A stretch of DNA of 64,000 bases, from positions 1-64,000 of the forward strand of contig NZ_JABTTS010000032.1 in the NCBI RefSeq assembly GCF_018638295.1, given 5' to 3'. Positions 33,761-42,153 of this stretch are shown here, in pieces. Position 1 is the stretch's first letter. Each line of letters starts with the position of its first letter. The notes below the pieces were generated by a model that had not been told where the DNA came from, made no database searches, and worked only from the letters and a program-made list of their open reading frames with translations. Source of the DNA: Streptomyces sp. CHD11 (GTDB lineage: Bacteria > Actinomycetota > Actinomycetes > Streptomycetales > Streptomycetaceae). The translations under genes and the position numbers were made by a program.

Positions 33761-35860
33761 TCAGGCCTTCGGCCGGAAGGTCTCGGTCAGCGTCCGCCAG
33801 GTGTCCTTACGCTGATCGCTGTCCCACCGGTCCGCCCTGGCCGTGTACATCAGGCCGTAGCCGAGCCGGTCGCCGACGACGGTCCCCCGGTCGACGGAGC
33901 GGTACGTGGTCCCGCCGTCGACGTAGGTGAACTCCCAGTCCGCCGTCTTCCAGCCCCGGTACTCCACCGCCTCGATACTGATCCGCCGGTACTGGGCACG
34001 CACCATGGCGCGCTCCTGGTTCTTCCAGTCCGCGACCGGGTCGTCCTTCGGCGTGGTCGTCCAGCCGATCAGCAGCTTCTGTCCGTCGGGGCCGGTGAAC
34101 CGGTCACCGGCGGCACCGGACGACTGGAACGTCCACCCCGCGGGCAGCCCGATCGCATACCCCTGGCTCCCCTTGTACGTCTCCGCCGCCTCCGCGTCCC
34201 CGCCGTCCCCGGCCGAGCCGTCCGGCCCGCCGGCGCCGGCGCCCGGGTCGCTCGTTCCCGTGCCCTCGCCCGTGCCCTCGCCCGCCTCGGCCGATCCGGA
34301 CGCCTTGTCGCCGCCGCGGGTGCCGTCGGTGCGGGTGCCGTCGTTCTCGTCGCTCCTGGTGTCGGCGCTCGGGTCCTGGCCGGCGGCGGTCCGGTCGCCG
34401 CCGCTGCCGTTCGCTCCCTGGCCGCCCTCGTCGTCGCCACCGCTGAGCACGATGGCCAGCACGATGCCGAGTACGGCGAGGGCCGCGACCACCGCGATGA
34501 CGACCAGGGTCCGCCGGGGCACCACATCGGTGATCGACGCCCGCGGCACTGGCCGGGCCGGCATGTCCGGCGGCGTCATCACCGGCCACCCCGAACTGCG
34601 GCCGGCCGGGGGCCGGTGCGCGGCACCCCGGCCGCCCGGTCCCGGAGCCGGACCCGCCGCGGTGGCGGACGCGGGCGGGGAGGGCGCGGGCGGGGAGGGC
34701 GGGGCGCCGGTGGAGGGGAACGCCGCCTGGCCGGCCCCTGCTCCGGACGCCCCGGCCGGAGCGTCCGCGGGCGTCGCGGCCGTCCCGGACGACGCGGCGG
34801 TGGTACGGCTGGTGGACTTGGCGCGGGCCGCCGCGGCGGCGCCCGCGGAGCCCGCCGCCACGGCGGCCTTCCGCATGGAACGCAGCGCGCCCCGCAGCTT
34901 CTCCCCCGGCTCCTCGCCCCGCCCGCTCCTGACGTCCCGTTCGCCGGGCTGCTCGGGCAGCGGCACGACCTTCGTGGCATCCGCCGGCTCCTGGCCGGCC
35001 CGGGGCACGGGCGCGTTGACGACCGCGTTCAGCAGGGCCCGGGCCCCGCTGACGTCGAGCCGCTGGGCGGGGTCCTTGGTGAGCAGTCCGTAGATGACCT
35101 CCCGCAGCGGTCCCGCGTTGCGGGGCTCCTCGAGCGGTTCCGTCATCACCGCCGTGAGCGTCGCGATCGCGGAGCCCTTGTCGTACGGAGGTGTGCCCTC
35201 CACCGCCGCGTAGAGCAGCCCGCCGAGCGACCAGAGGTCCGCCGCCGGTCCTGGTTTGTGTCCGCGCGCCCGCTCCGGGGAGATGTACGAGGGAGCGCCG
35301 ACCAGCATCCCCGTGGAGGTGATGGACGGGTCGCCCTCGACCTGGGCGATGCCGAAGTCGGTGAGCACGACCCGGCCGTCCTCCGCGATCAGCACGTTCG
35401 ACGGCTTCACGTCACGGTGCAGGATGCCCTCCCGGTGCGCGGAGCGCAGCACGTCGAGCACGGCGAGCCCGACCTCGGCGGCACGCCCCGGCTCCAGCAG
35501 GCCGTCCTCCCGGATGACCTCGGCGAGTGACTTGCCCTCGACGAGTTCCATCACGATCCAGGGGCGGTCGTCCTCCTGCACCACGTCGAAGACGGTCACG
35601 GCACTGTTGTTGCGGATCCGCGCGATCGCCTTGGCCTCGCGCAGCGTCCGTGTGATCAGCCGCCGCTTCTCCTCCTCGTCGATGCTCGACGGAAAGCGGA
35701 GTTCCTTGACGGCGACCGTTCTCCCCAGGGTCTCGTCCTGGGCACGCCACACCGTCCCCATGCCGCCGCGGCCGAGCACGTCTCCCAGCCGGTACCGCCC
35801 GGCGAGGAGACGTGCGCTCTTGTCCTGACGGGATGTCCCCGCCCGCTCCGCCTCCGACAT
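33761..35860 (-). CDS. Ser/Thr protein kinase, membrane-anchored (kinase 5 of 5)
   Basis: A 699-residue kinase. GRGGMG, Lys52 in VAVKE, HRDVKPSNVLI and TDFGIAQVEG are intact, with TSTGMLVGAPSYISPE in the activation segment. A long Ala/Pro/Thr-rich linker (about 290-450) precedes one span (about 462-482), then a Gly/Asp/Ser stalk and an extracytoplasmic domain starting GSQGYAIGLPAGWTFQSS. The start at 35860 (MSEAER) follows GAGGGG. It is the first gene of the minus-strand kinase array and may set its expression. The neighbour on the other side encodes a beta-lactamase-like wall enzyme. Confidence 0.92.
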   Translation of the reverse strand: MSEAERAGTSRQDKSARLLAGRYRLGDVLGRGGMGTVWRAQDETLGRTVAVKELRFPSSIDEEEKRRLITRTLREAKAIARIRNNSAVTVFDVVQEDDRPWIVMELVEGKSLAEVIREDGLLEPGRAAEVGLAVLDVLRSAHREGILHRDVKPSNVLIAEDGRVVLTDFGIAQVEGDPSITSTGMLVGAPSYISPERARGHKPGPAADLWSLGGLLYAAVEGTPPYDKGSAIATLTAVMTEPLEEPRNAGPLREVIYGLLTKDPAQRLDVSGARALLNAVVNAPVPRAGQEPADATKVVPLPEQPGERDVRSGRGEEPGEKLRGALRSMRKAAVAAGSAGAAAAARAKSTSRTTAASSGTAATPADAPAGASGAGAGQAAFPSTGAPPSPPAPSPPASATAAGPAPGPGGRGAAHRPPAGRSSGWPVMTPPDMPARPVPRASITDVVPRRTLVVIAVVAALAVLGIVLAIVLSGGDDEGGQGANGSGGDRTAAGQDPSADTRSDENDGTRTDGTRGGDKASGSAEAGEGTGEGTGTSDPGAGAGGPDGSAGDGGDAEAAETYKGSQGYAIGLPAGWTFQSSGAAGDRFTGPDGQKLLIGWTTTPKDDPVADWKNQERAMVRAQYRRISIEAVEYRGWKTADWEFTYVDGGTTYRSVDRGTVVGDRLGYGLMYTARADRWDSDQRKDTWRTLTETFRPKA

Positions 35861-36031
35861 GCGTCCCCTCATGCAACCCGCCCTGACAGAGCCTTCATTG
35901 TCCCTCACCCGACAAGTGGCTGACGCCCAGGGTGCCTCTGCCCGCGCCACGGACCCGGCGCGTACGGGACCCGGATGACGTACGCGCTCCCCCGGGCCTG
36001 CATGATGTGCCCCGACAAGGGAGGCTCAGGG

Positions 36032-37075
36032 ATGTCATCGCTTCGGGCCCTGACGGCCGTTCCGCTGATCCTGGCCCTGCTCGCCCTGGCCCCGGCCGCC
36101 TCTCCGGCCCCGGCGCCCCGGGGCGCCGACGCGCTCCTTCCGCTGCTGGTCACCCGGGGTGGCGCCCCCGCCGCGGCCCTGCTGGTCTCGGAGGAATCCG
36201 GCCCGCGCTACGCCCACGCCGGCCCCGGCATCGGGCGCGCCGACCACTTCCGGGCCGGCAGCGTCACCAAGACGTTCATCGCCGTCGTCGTCCTGCAACT
36301 GGCCGAGGAGGGTCGTCTGTCGCTCTCCGACACCGTGGGAAAACATTTGCCCGGACTGGTGCGGGGAGCGGGCCACCACGGCAGCGCGCTGACCCTGCGT
36401 TCCCTGCTCACCCACACCAGCGGTCTCCCCGACTTCACCGCGGATACCCGGGGCGCCCTCCCGGTGACACCTCTTCAGGCCGTACGCATCGCACTCACCC
36501 ACCCTCCGGCCGAGCGCGGCCGGTTCCACTACTCGAACACCAACTACGTACTGCTCGGTCTGGTCGTCGAACAGGCCGCCGGCCGCTCCTACGCCGACGA
36601 GACCGAACGCCGTGTCCTCGCTCCACTGGGTCTGACCGGCACGTCCTTTCCGGGCTCCCGCACCTCTCTGCCGCGGCCTCACGGCCGCTCCTACGCCGCC
36701 GACGGAACCGACGTCACCCTGCTCGACCCGCGGGTGGCCGGCGCCGCGGGCGAGATCGTGACCACGCTCGCCGACCTGGACCGCTTCTACTCGGCCCTGC
36801 TCGGCGGTGAGCTGCTGCCCCCGCACCGGCTGCGGGACATGCTCGACACCCGCGCCGCACACGGCGCGTACGGCATGGGGCTGTTTCCTGTGACGCTTCC
36901 GTGCGGCACCACCGTGTGGGGGCACAACGGGCGCGTCCCCGGCAGCTATGTGCGCACCGCGGCCACCGTCGACGGCCGGCGTGTGCTCACCTTCCGGGTG
37001 AACACGGACGCGATCGCGGACCCCGGCCTCGAACCCGCGGTGCTCGCGGCCGGGTTCTGCCCTCGCACCCGGTAG
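36032..37075 (+). CDS. Secreted beta-lactamase/D-Ala-D-Ala carboxypeptidase-type serine hydrolase
   Basis: A 347-residue class C beta-lactamase-fold protein. A signal peptide spans about residues 1-28. The catalytic tetrad SVTK (Ser77-Lys80), the YSN motif in FHYSNTNYVLLG and the HNG motif in VWGHNGRVPGS are in the right order. Family members act as DD-peptidases, esterases or beta-lactamases, and the substrate is not predictable. ATG 36032 follows GGGAGG and opens the signal sequence; upstream ATGs add an unconvincing Cys/Met-rich tail. It is divergent from the kinase array with a 171-base gap. Confidence 0.92.
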   Translation: MSSLRALTAVPLILALLALAPAASPAPAPRGADALLPLLVTRGGAPAAALLVSEESGPRYAHAGPGIGRADHFRAGSVTKTFIAVVVLQLAEEGRLSLSDTVGKHLPGLVRGAGHHGSALTLRSLLTHTSGLPDFTADTRGALPVTPLQAVRIALTHPPAERGRFHYSNTNYVLLGLVVEQAAGRSYADETERRVLAPLGLTGTSFPGSRTSLPRPHGRSYAADGTDVTLLDPRVAGAAGEIVTTLADLDRFYSALLGGELLPPHRLRDMLDTRAAHGAYGMGLFPVTLPCGTTVWGHNGRVPGSYVRTAATVDGRRVLTFRVNTDAIADPGLEPAVLAAGFCPRTR

Positions 37076-37158
37076 AACGGCCGGGCCCCGAACGGGGCTC
37101 CCGGATTCCGCCACCCGTCCGAGTGATGTGAGACGCCGTCAGCCGCCCCCGTGGACGA

Positions 37159-38865
37159 CTACAGCTGCGCGATGTCCGGCGCCCCCAGTCGCGCCGCGTC
37201 CGCGGTCAGGTCGTCGGGCTGCCGCTGCGACTCGCGCTCGGCCTCCACCCGCTTCTCGAAGTGCTGGACCTCGCGCTCGACCTGCCCCTGGTCCCAGCCC
37301 AGCACCGGCGCCATCAGCTCGGCGGCCTCCCGCGCACACCGCGTGCCCCGGTCGAACGTCTCGATCGAGATCCGGGTGCGACGGGTCAGCACATCGTCCA
37401 GGTGCCGGGCACCCTCGTGCGAGGCGGCGTAGCTGATCTCGGCGCGCAGATAGTCGTCGGCCCCGCCCAGCGGCTCGCCCAGCGAGGGATCGGCGGCGAT
37501 GAGATCCAGGACCTCCTCCGCCATCGTGCCGTACCGCTGCAGCAGGTGCTCCACCCGGACCGGGTGGAGCCCGGTACGGGCCGCCGTCCGCGCCCGTGCG
37601 TTCCACAGCGCGTGGTAGCCCTCGGCGCCCACCAGCGGCGTCTCCTCGGTGACGCAGGCGGCGACGCGCACGTCGAGTCCGTGCACCGCCGCGTCCACCG
37701 CGTCCTTGGCCATGACCCGGTACGTCGTGTACTTGCCGCCCGCCACCACGACCAGTCCGGGTACCGGATGGGCCACCGTGTGCTCGCGGGACAGCTTGCT
37801 GGTGGCGTCCGACTCGCCGGAGAGCAGCGGTCGCAGGCCGGCGAACACACCCTCGACGTCGTCCCGGGTCAGCGGCACCGCGAGCACCGAGTTCACGTGC
37901 TCGAGCAGATAGTCGATGTCGGCGCTGGACGCGGCCGGGTGCGCCTTGTCCAGGTCCCAGCCGGTGTCCGTGGTGCCGACGATCCAGTGCCTGCCCCAGG
38001 GAATGACGAACAGGACGGATTTCTCGGTGCGCAGGATGAGCCCGGTCGTGGAGTGGATGCGGTCCTTGGGGACGACCAGGTGGATGCCCTTGGAGGCCCG
38101 GACATGGAACTGCCCTCGCTCCCCGACCATCGCCTGCGTGTCGTCGGTCCACACACCGGTGGCGTTGACGACCTGCTTGGCGCGGACCTCGTACTCGCCG
38201 CCGCCCGCCACGTCGTGCACCCGGGCGCCGACGACGCGTTCACCCTCCCGCAGGAACCCGGTCACCCGGGCACGGTTGGCGGTCTTCGCGCCGTACGCCG
38301 CGGCCGTGCGGACCAGGGTGGCGACGAACCGGGCGTCGTCCATCTGCGCGTCGTAGTACTGCAGGGCGCCGACCAGCGCGTCCTTCTTCAGACACGGGGC
38401 GACACGCAGGGCATGACGCCTGCTCAGGTGCCGGTGCACGGGCAGTCCCCGACCGTGGCCGCGGGCCATCGCCATGGTGTCGTAGAGCGCGACGCCCGCT
38501 CCGGCGTACAGCCGCTCCCAGCCCTTGTGCTGCAGGGGGTACAGAAACGGCACCGGACGCACCAGATGCGGAGCGAGCCTTTCCAGGAGCAGACCGCGCT
38601 CCTTCAGCGCCTCGCGGACGAGGGCGAAGTCGAGCATCTCCAGATAGCGCAGGCCACCGTGGATCAGCTTGCTGGACCGGCTGGAGGTGCCCGACGCCCA
38701 GTCGCGCGCCTCGAGAAGTCCCGTGGACAGGCCCCGTGTCACGGCGTCGAGCGCCGTGCCCGCACCGACCACTCCGCCACCCACCACCAGCACGTCCAGT
38801 TCGTGCTCGGCCATGGATGCGAGTGATTCGGCGCGCTGCGCCGGCCCCAGTGTCGCTGTCCTCAC
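37159..38865 (-). CDS. glpD: Glycerol-3-phosphate dehydrogenase (FAD, respiratory type)
   Basis: A 568-residue enzyme that oxidises sn-glycerol-3-phosphate to dihydroxyacetone phosphate and passes electrons to the quinone pool. The FAD fold VVGGGVVGAGTALDAVTRGL lies near residues 27-46, followed by ASGTSSRSSKLIHGGLRYLE, the signature of the GlpD/GlpA family. The C-terminal domain (about 430-540) has the expected helical extension. GTG 38865 is preceded by GGGAGGCAGC. The gene is not accompanied by glpF or glpK here, unlike the gyl operon, so it may be a second, housekeeping copy. Confidence 0.94.
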   Translation of the reverse strand: MRTATLGPAQRAESLASMAEHELDVLVVGGGVVGAGTALDAVTRGLSTGLLEARDWASGTSSRSSKLIHGGLRYLEMLDFALVREALKERGLLLERLAPHLVRPVPFLYPLQHKGWERLYAGAGVALYDTMAMARGHGRGLPVHRHLSRRHALRVAPCLKKDALVGALQYYDAQMDDARFVATLVRTAAAYGAKTANRARVTGFLREGERVVGARVHDVAGGGEYEVRAKQVVNATGVWTDDTQAMVGERGQFHVRASKGIHLVVPKDRIHSTTGLILRTEKSVLFVIPWGRHWIVGTTDTGWDLDKAHPAASSADIDYLLEHVNSVLAVPLTRDDVEGVFAGLRPLLSGESDATSKLSREHTVAHPVPGLVVVAGGKYTTYRVMAKDAVDAAVHGLDVRVAACVTEETPLVGAEGYHALWNARARTAARTGLHPVRVEHLLQRYGTMAEEVLDLIAADPSLGEPLGGADDYLRAEISYAASHEGARHLDDVLTRRTRISIETFDRGTRCAREAAELMAPVLGWDQGQVEREVQHFEKRVEAERESQRQPDDLTADAARLGAPDIAQL

Positions 38866-39137
38866 CGCTGCCTCCCGCTCATCGGTCGCGTCGGCCGCAC
38901 CTGTGGGGCGAAGCCCGGTCCCTCATCCTCATGCCCAGATTCTGACCCTCTTGCCCGACTTCAGCCACACGCGCCCCCAGCCTGTGGACAACACCCGCGG
39001 AACGACTCACCGAAACCAACCGATCAATCCCACATATCGGTCATATTTACTCCTAGTCTGACATTGCGCTCGCCTGTCCAGTCCACAGCGCTTGCGCACC
39101 TGTCGCACTCCGGTTATTGGGAAGGACGGCCCACGCC
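38866..39137. promoter_or_regulatory. Divergent intergenic region with a short inverted repeat
   Basis: This gap between glpD and the sugar-dehydrogenase homologue is unusually AT-rich near 38990-39065 for this genome. It contains CCGAT-N11-ATCGG (39020-39040), a possible regulator site. No promoter could be fixed by eye with confidence. Confidence 0.3.
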
Positions 39138-40346
39138 ATGCCCGCAGATCTCGCCGTCATCGGACTCGGCCCGTACGGACTGCCCCTGGCCCAGGCCGCC
39201 GTCACCGCCGGCATCCCCACCGTCGGATACCGGACCGGCCCCGAGCCCGGCTCCCTCAGCGCCGCCGAGCAGCGCCGCATGCTGGCCCAGGGCTTCCGCA
39301 CCACCACCAACCCCGCCGAACTGGGCCGGGTGCGCACCGCCGTCATCTGCGCGCCGACCCTACGCGGCACGGACGGCGGACCGGCCCTCGGGCAGGTCGA
39401 GACGGCCGCTCGGACCCTCGCCACGCGGCTGCGCCCGCACACCACGGTGATCCTGGAGTCCCCGGTCCCCCCCGGGACGACGGAGGGGCCCCTGCTGCGC
39501 CTGCTCGAATCGGGTTCCGGTCTCCGCGCCGGACGCGATTTCCACCTCGCCCACTCCCCCAGCCGCGTCGACCCGGGCAACCGCGACTTCACCCCCGCCA
39601 ACACCCCGAAGGTCATCGGCGGCCTCACCCCCGCCTGCACCGAGTCGGCCGCCGCCTTCTACGGCCGGCTCACCGACAAGGTCGTCCGCGCGCGCGGCCC
39701 GCGCGAGGCGGAGACCGTGCAGCTCCTGGAGACCAACTTCCGGCACGTCAACATCGCCCTCGTCAACGAGATGGCCGCCCTCTGCCACGACCTGGGCATC
39801 GACCTGTGGGACGTGCTGCGCTGCGCGGAGACCAAACCCTTCGGCTTCCACCCCTTCCGCCCCGGCCCCGGCGTCGGCGGCCACGCCGTCCCCCAGGACC
39901 TGACCGCCCACGCGGGCCGCACCCTGCGCATGGCGGAACTCGCCCAGGAGGTCAACAGCCGGATGCCGCGCTACGTCGTGCAGCGCGCCGCCGCGCTCCT
40001 CAACGAGCACGGCAAGTCCGCGCGCGGCGCACGTGTGCTGCTCCTCGGCGTCACCTACAAGGCCGACCTCGCCGACCAGCAGGGCAGCCCGGCCCAGGAG
40101 ATCGCGGTCCGGCTGATGGAACTGGGCGCCTCCATCAGCTACCAGGACCCGCACGTCCCGTCCTGGAACGTCCTCGACCGCCCCGTCCCCCGCGCGGACT
40201 CCCTCTACGAGGCCGCCGCCGACGCCGACCTGACGATCCTGCTGCAACAGCACCGCACGTACGACCTCCAGGGCCTGTCGGTGAAGGCCCAGCTCTTGCT
40301 GGACACCCGGGGGGCCACTCCTACGGGGGCGGCGCACCGGTTGTGA
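39138..40346 (+). CDS. UDP-sugar/UDP-ManNAc dehydrogenase homologue with altered active site
   Basis: A 402-residue protein with the three-part layout of nucleotide-sugar dehydrogenases: N-terminal NAD fold (LAVIGLGPYGLPLAQA), central helix (NFRHVNIALVNEMA) and C-terminal UDP-binding domain (VLLLGVTYKADLADQQGSPA). The catalytic region, normally GGHCIPxDP, reads GGHAVPQDL, so the nucleophilic Cys is Ala. The TKLLENT-like helix segment reads VQLLETN, replacing the usual Lys. Such changes would prevent the normal two-step oxidation to a uronic acid. It may be a binding or regulatory paralogue. The ATG follows GGGAAGGA. Confidence 0.85.
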   Translation: MPADLAVIGLGPYGLPLAQAAVTAGIPTVGYRTGPEPGSLSAAEQRRMLAQGFRTTTNPAELGRVRTAVICAPTLRGTDGGPALGQVETAARTLATRLRPHTTVILESPVPPGTTEGPLLRLLESGSGLRAGRDFHLAHSPSRVDPGNRDFTPANTPKVIGGLTPACTESAAAFYGRLTDKVVRARGPREAETVQLLETNFRHVNIALVNEMAALCHDLGIDLWDVLRCAETKPFGFHPFRPGPGVGGHAVPQDLTAHAGRTLRMAELAQEVNSRMPRYVVQRAAALLNEHGKSARGARVLLLGVTYKADLADQQGSPAQEIAVRLMELGASISYQDPHVPSWNVLDRPVPRADSLYEAAADADLTILLQQHRTYDLQGLSVKAQLLLDTRGATPTGAAHRL

Positions 40347-40462
40347 GGAGGGGGCGCGCGGAGGCTGTCCGCGCCACAGGGTTGGTGGTGGGCGGGGTGC
40401 CGCACGGGTACGGTAGAAAACAGGCGGAGCCCACCGCAGCGGTCACTGCGGCAGGCTCCGGA

Positions 40463-40633
40463 ATGGTTCACGGGTGTCCGCCCCCAGTCTTCGTGGGGGC
40501 GGCCGCTCACCATCCGAAAATCCGCAAGATCCACCTCCTCCGGCACTTCACCGCCCACGGACGGATCCGATCCCAGCGAGTGGGCCTGCGGTGGCGTCCC
40601 ATGGGCGCCCCCTTCCACGACACCGCCCAGTGA
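40463..40633 (+). CDS. Possible 56-residue basic small protein
   Basis: An ATG at 40463, behind a short GGCTCCGG stretch rather than a strong ribosome site, opens a 56-codon frame. The product is rich in His and Arg, with an amphipathic-looking core (KIRKIHLLRHFTAHGRIR). It lies in the 553-base gap between the sugar-dehydrogenase homologue and guaB3. A -10-like TACGGT is about 60 bases upstream at 40407. I do not recognise a family. The region could also be an RNA with several stems. Conservation would decide. Confidence 0.3.
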   Translation: MVHGCPPPVFVGAAAHHPKIRKIHLLRHFTAHGRIRSQRVGLRWRPMGAPFHDTAQ

Positions 40634-40832
40634 CCCGGTGGACGGTCCGTCGGAATCGGGCCGGGCCCCGAGGGCGGGGTCCGGACCAGGTCCTTGGAAG
40701 GGGGCTCCCAGAAGAACTGGGCGCCGTCGGGGACAGTAGCGGCCTCACACGGGTGTACCAGCGCGAATCGACCCCGAAAGCGACCGCGCGCCCCCCGACT
40801 GCCACGGGCGCCCCCGCACGCCCCCCGACATG

Positions 40833-40872
40833 CGAGAGGGCCGGTCACCTCACCAGGTGACCGGCCCTCTCG
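40833..40872. terminator. 18-bp terminator hairpin downstream of guaB3
   Basis: CGAGAGGGCCGGTCACCT (40833-40850) pairs perfectly with AGGTGACCGGCCCTCTCG (40855-40872) around a CACC loop. It lies 27 bases after the minus-strand guaB3 stop. Confidence 0.8.
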
Positions 40873-40899
40873 GTGCCGTACGAAAAGCCCGTCCGACCC

Positions 40900-42024
40900 C
40901 TACCGCCGGTGCTGCGAGTCCGCCACCGTCACCTCGACGCGCTGGAACTCCTTCAGCTCGCTGTAGCCGGTCGTGGCCATCGCGCGGCGCAGGGCGCCGA
41001 AGAGGTTCATCGAGCCGTCGGGGGTGTGCGACGGGCCGGTGAGGATCTCCTCCAGCGTGCCGACCGTGCCGAGGTCGACCTTCTGGCCGCGCGGCAGCTC
41101 CTCGTTGACGGCCTCCATGCCCCAGTGGTTGCCCCTGCCCGGACCGTCCGTAGCGCGGGCCAGCGGAGAGCCCATCATCACGGAGTCCGCGCCGCAGGCG
41201 ATCGCCTTGGAGATGTCGCCCGACCAGCCGACGCCGCCGTCCGCGATGACGTGCACGTACCGGCCGCCGGACTCGTCCATGTAGTCGCGGCGGGCGGCGG
41301 CCACGTCGGCGACCGCGGTGGCCATGGGGACCTGGATGCCCAGCACGTTGCGCGTGGTGTGCGCGGCGCCGCCGCCGAAGCCGACCAGCACGCCCGCCGC
41401 GCCGGTGCGCATGAGGTGCAGGGCGGCGGTGTAGGTGGCGCAACCGCCGACGATCACCGGGACGTCGAGCTCGTAGATGAACTGCTTCAGGTTCAGCGGC
41501 TCGTGCGAACTGGAGACGTGCTCGGCCGAGACCGTCGTGCCGCGGATGACGAAGATGTCCACGCCCGCGTCGACGACGGCCTTGGAGAACTGGACGGTGC
41601 GCTGCGGGGAGAGCGCGGCGGCGGTGACCACGCCCGAGTCGCGCACCTCCTTGATGCGCTGCCCGATCAGCTCCTCCCTGATGGGAGCGGCGTAGATCTC
41701 CTGGAGGCGCCGGGTGGCCGCCTCGGCGGGCAGGCCGACGACCTCGTCCAGCAGCGGCTGCGGGTCCTCGTGGCGCGTCCACAGGCCCTCGAGGTTCAGC
41801 ACACCGAGGCCGCCGAGCTCACCGATGCGGATCGCCGTGGCCGGTGAGACGACCGAGTCCATGGGAGCGGCCAGGAACGGCAGCTCGAAGCGGTAGGCGT
41901 CGATCTGCCAGGCGATCGAGACCTCCTTCGGGTCCCGCGTACGGCGGCTGGGGACGACGGCGATGTCGTCGAAGGCGTACGCCCGGCGGCCGCGCTTGCC
42001 GCGCCCGATCTCGATCTCAGTCAC
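40900..42024 (-). CDS. guaB3: GuaB3 family IMP dehydrogenase-related protein
   Basis: A 374-residue TIM-barrel protein of the IMPDH/GMP reductase superfamily, without CBS domains. It keeps AAPMDSVVSPATAIRIGELGG and IADGGVGWSGDISKAIACGADSVMMG. At the catalytic loop, where IMPDH has GSICTTR, it has GFGGGAAHTTRN, so the catalytic Cys is not in its usual place. GuaB3 proteins are actinobacterial and follow guaB; their true activity is not settled. GTG 42024 follows GGGAAAGG. It lies 129 bases downstream of guaB and is probably co-transcribed. Confidence 0.92.
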   Translation of the reverse strand: MTEIEIGRGKRGRRAYAFDDIAVVPSRRTRDPKEVSIAWQIDAYRFELPFLAAPMDSVVSPATAIRIGELGGLGVLNLEGLWTRHEDPQPLLDEVVGLPAEAATRRLQEIYAAPIREELIGQRIKEVRDSGVVTAAALSPQRTVQFSKAVVDAGVDIFVIRGTTVSAEHVSSSHEPLNLKQFIYELDVPVIVGGCATYTAALHLMRTGAAGVLVGFGGGAAHTTRNVLGIQVPMATAVADVAAARRDYMDESGGRYVHVIADGGVGWSGDISKAIACGADSVMMGSPLARATDGPGRGNHWGMEAVNEELPRGQKVDLGTVGTLEEILTGPSHTPDGSMNLFGALRRAMATTGYSELKEFQRVEVTVADSQHRR

Positions 42025-42153
42025 GTCTGTGGCCTTTCCCTGATGCGTTTGCAGCGCCTTCCAGTATCCCCGACGGCCGCGGCGCCCACCGCCCCGGACG
42101 TCGCGCGAGGGCGGCCCCGGACGCATCCGGAGCCGCCCTCGACGGGCTCGCCT

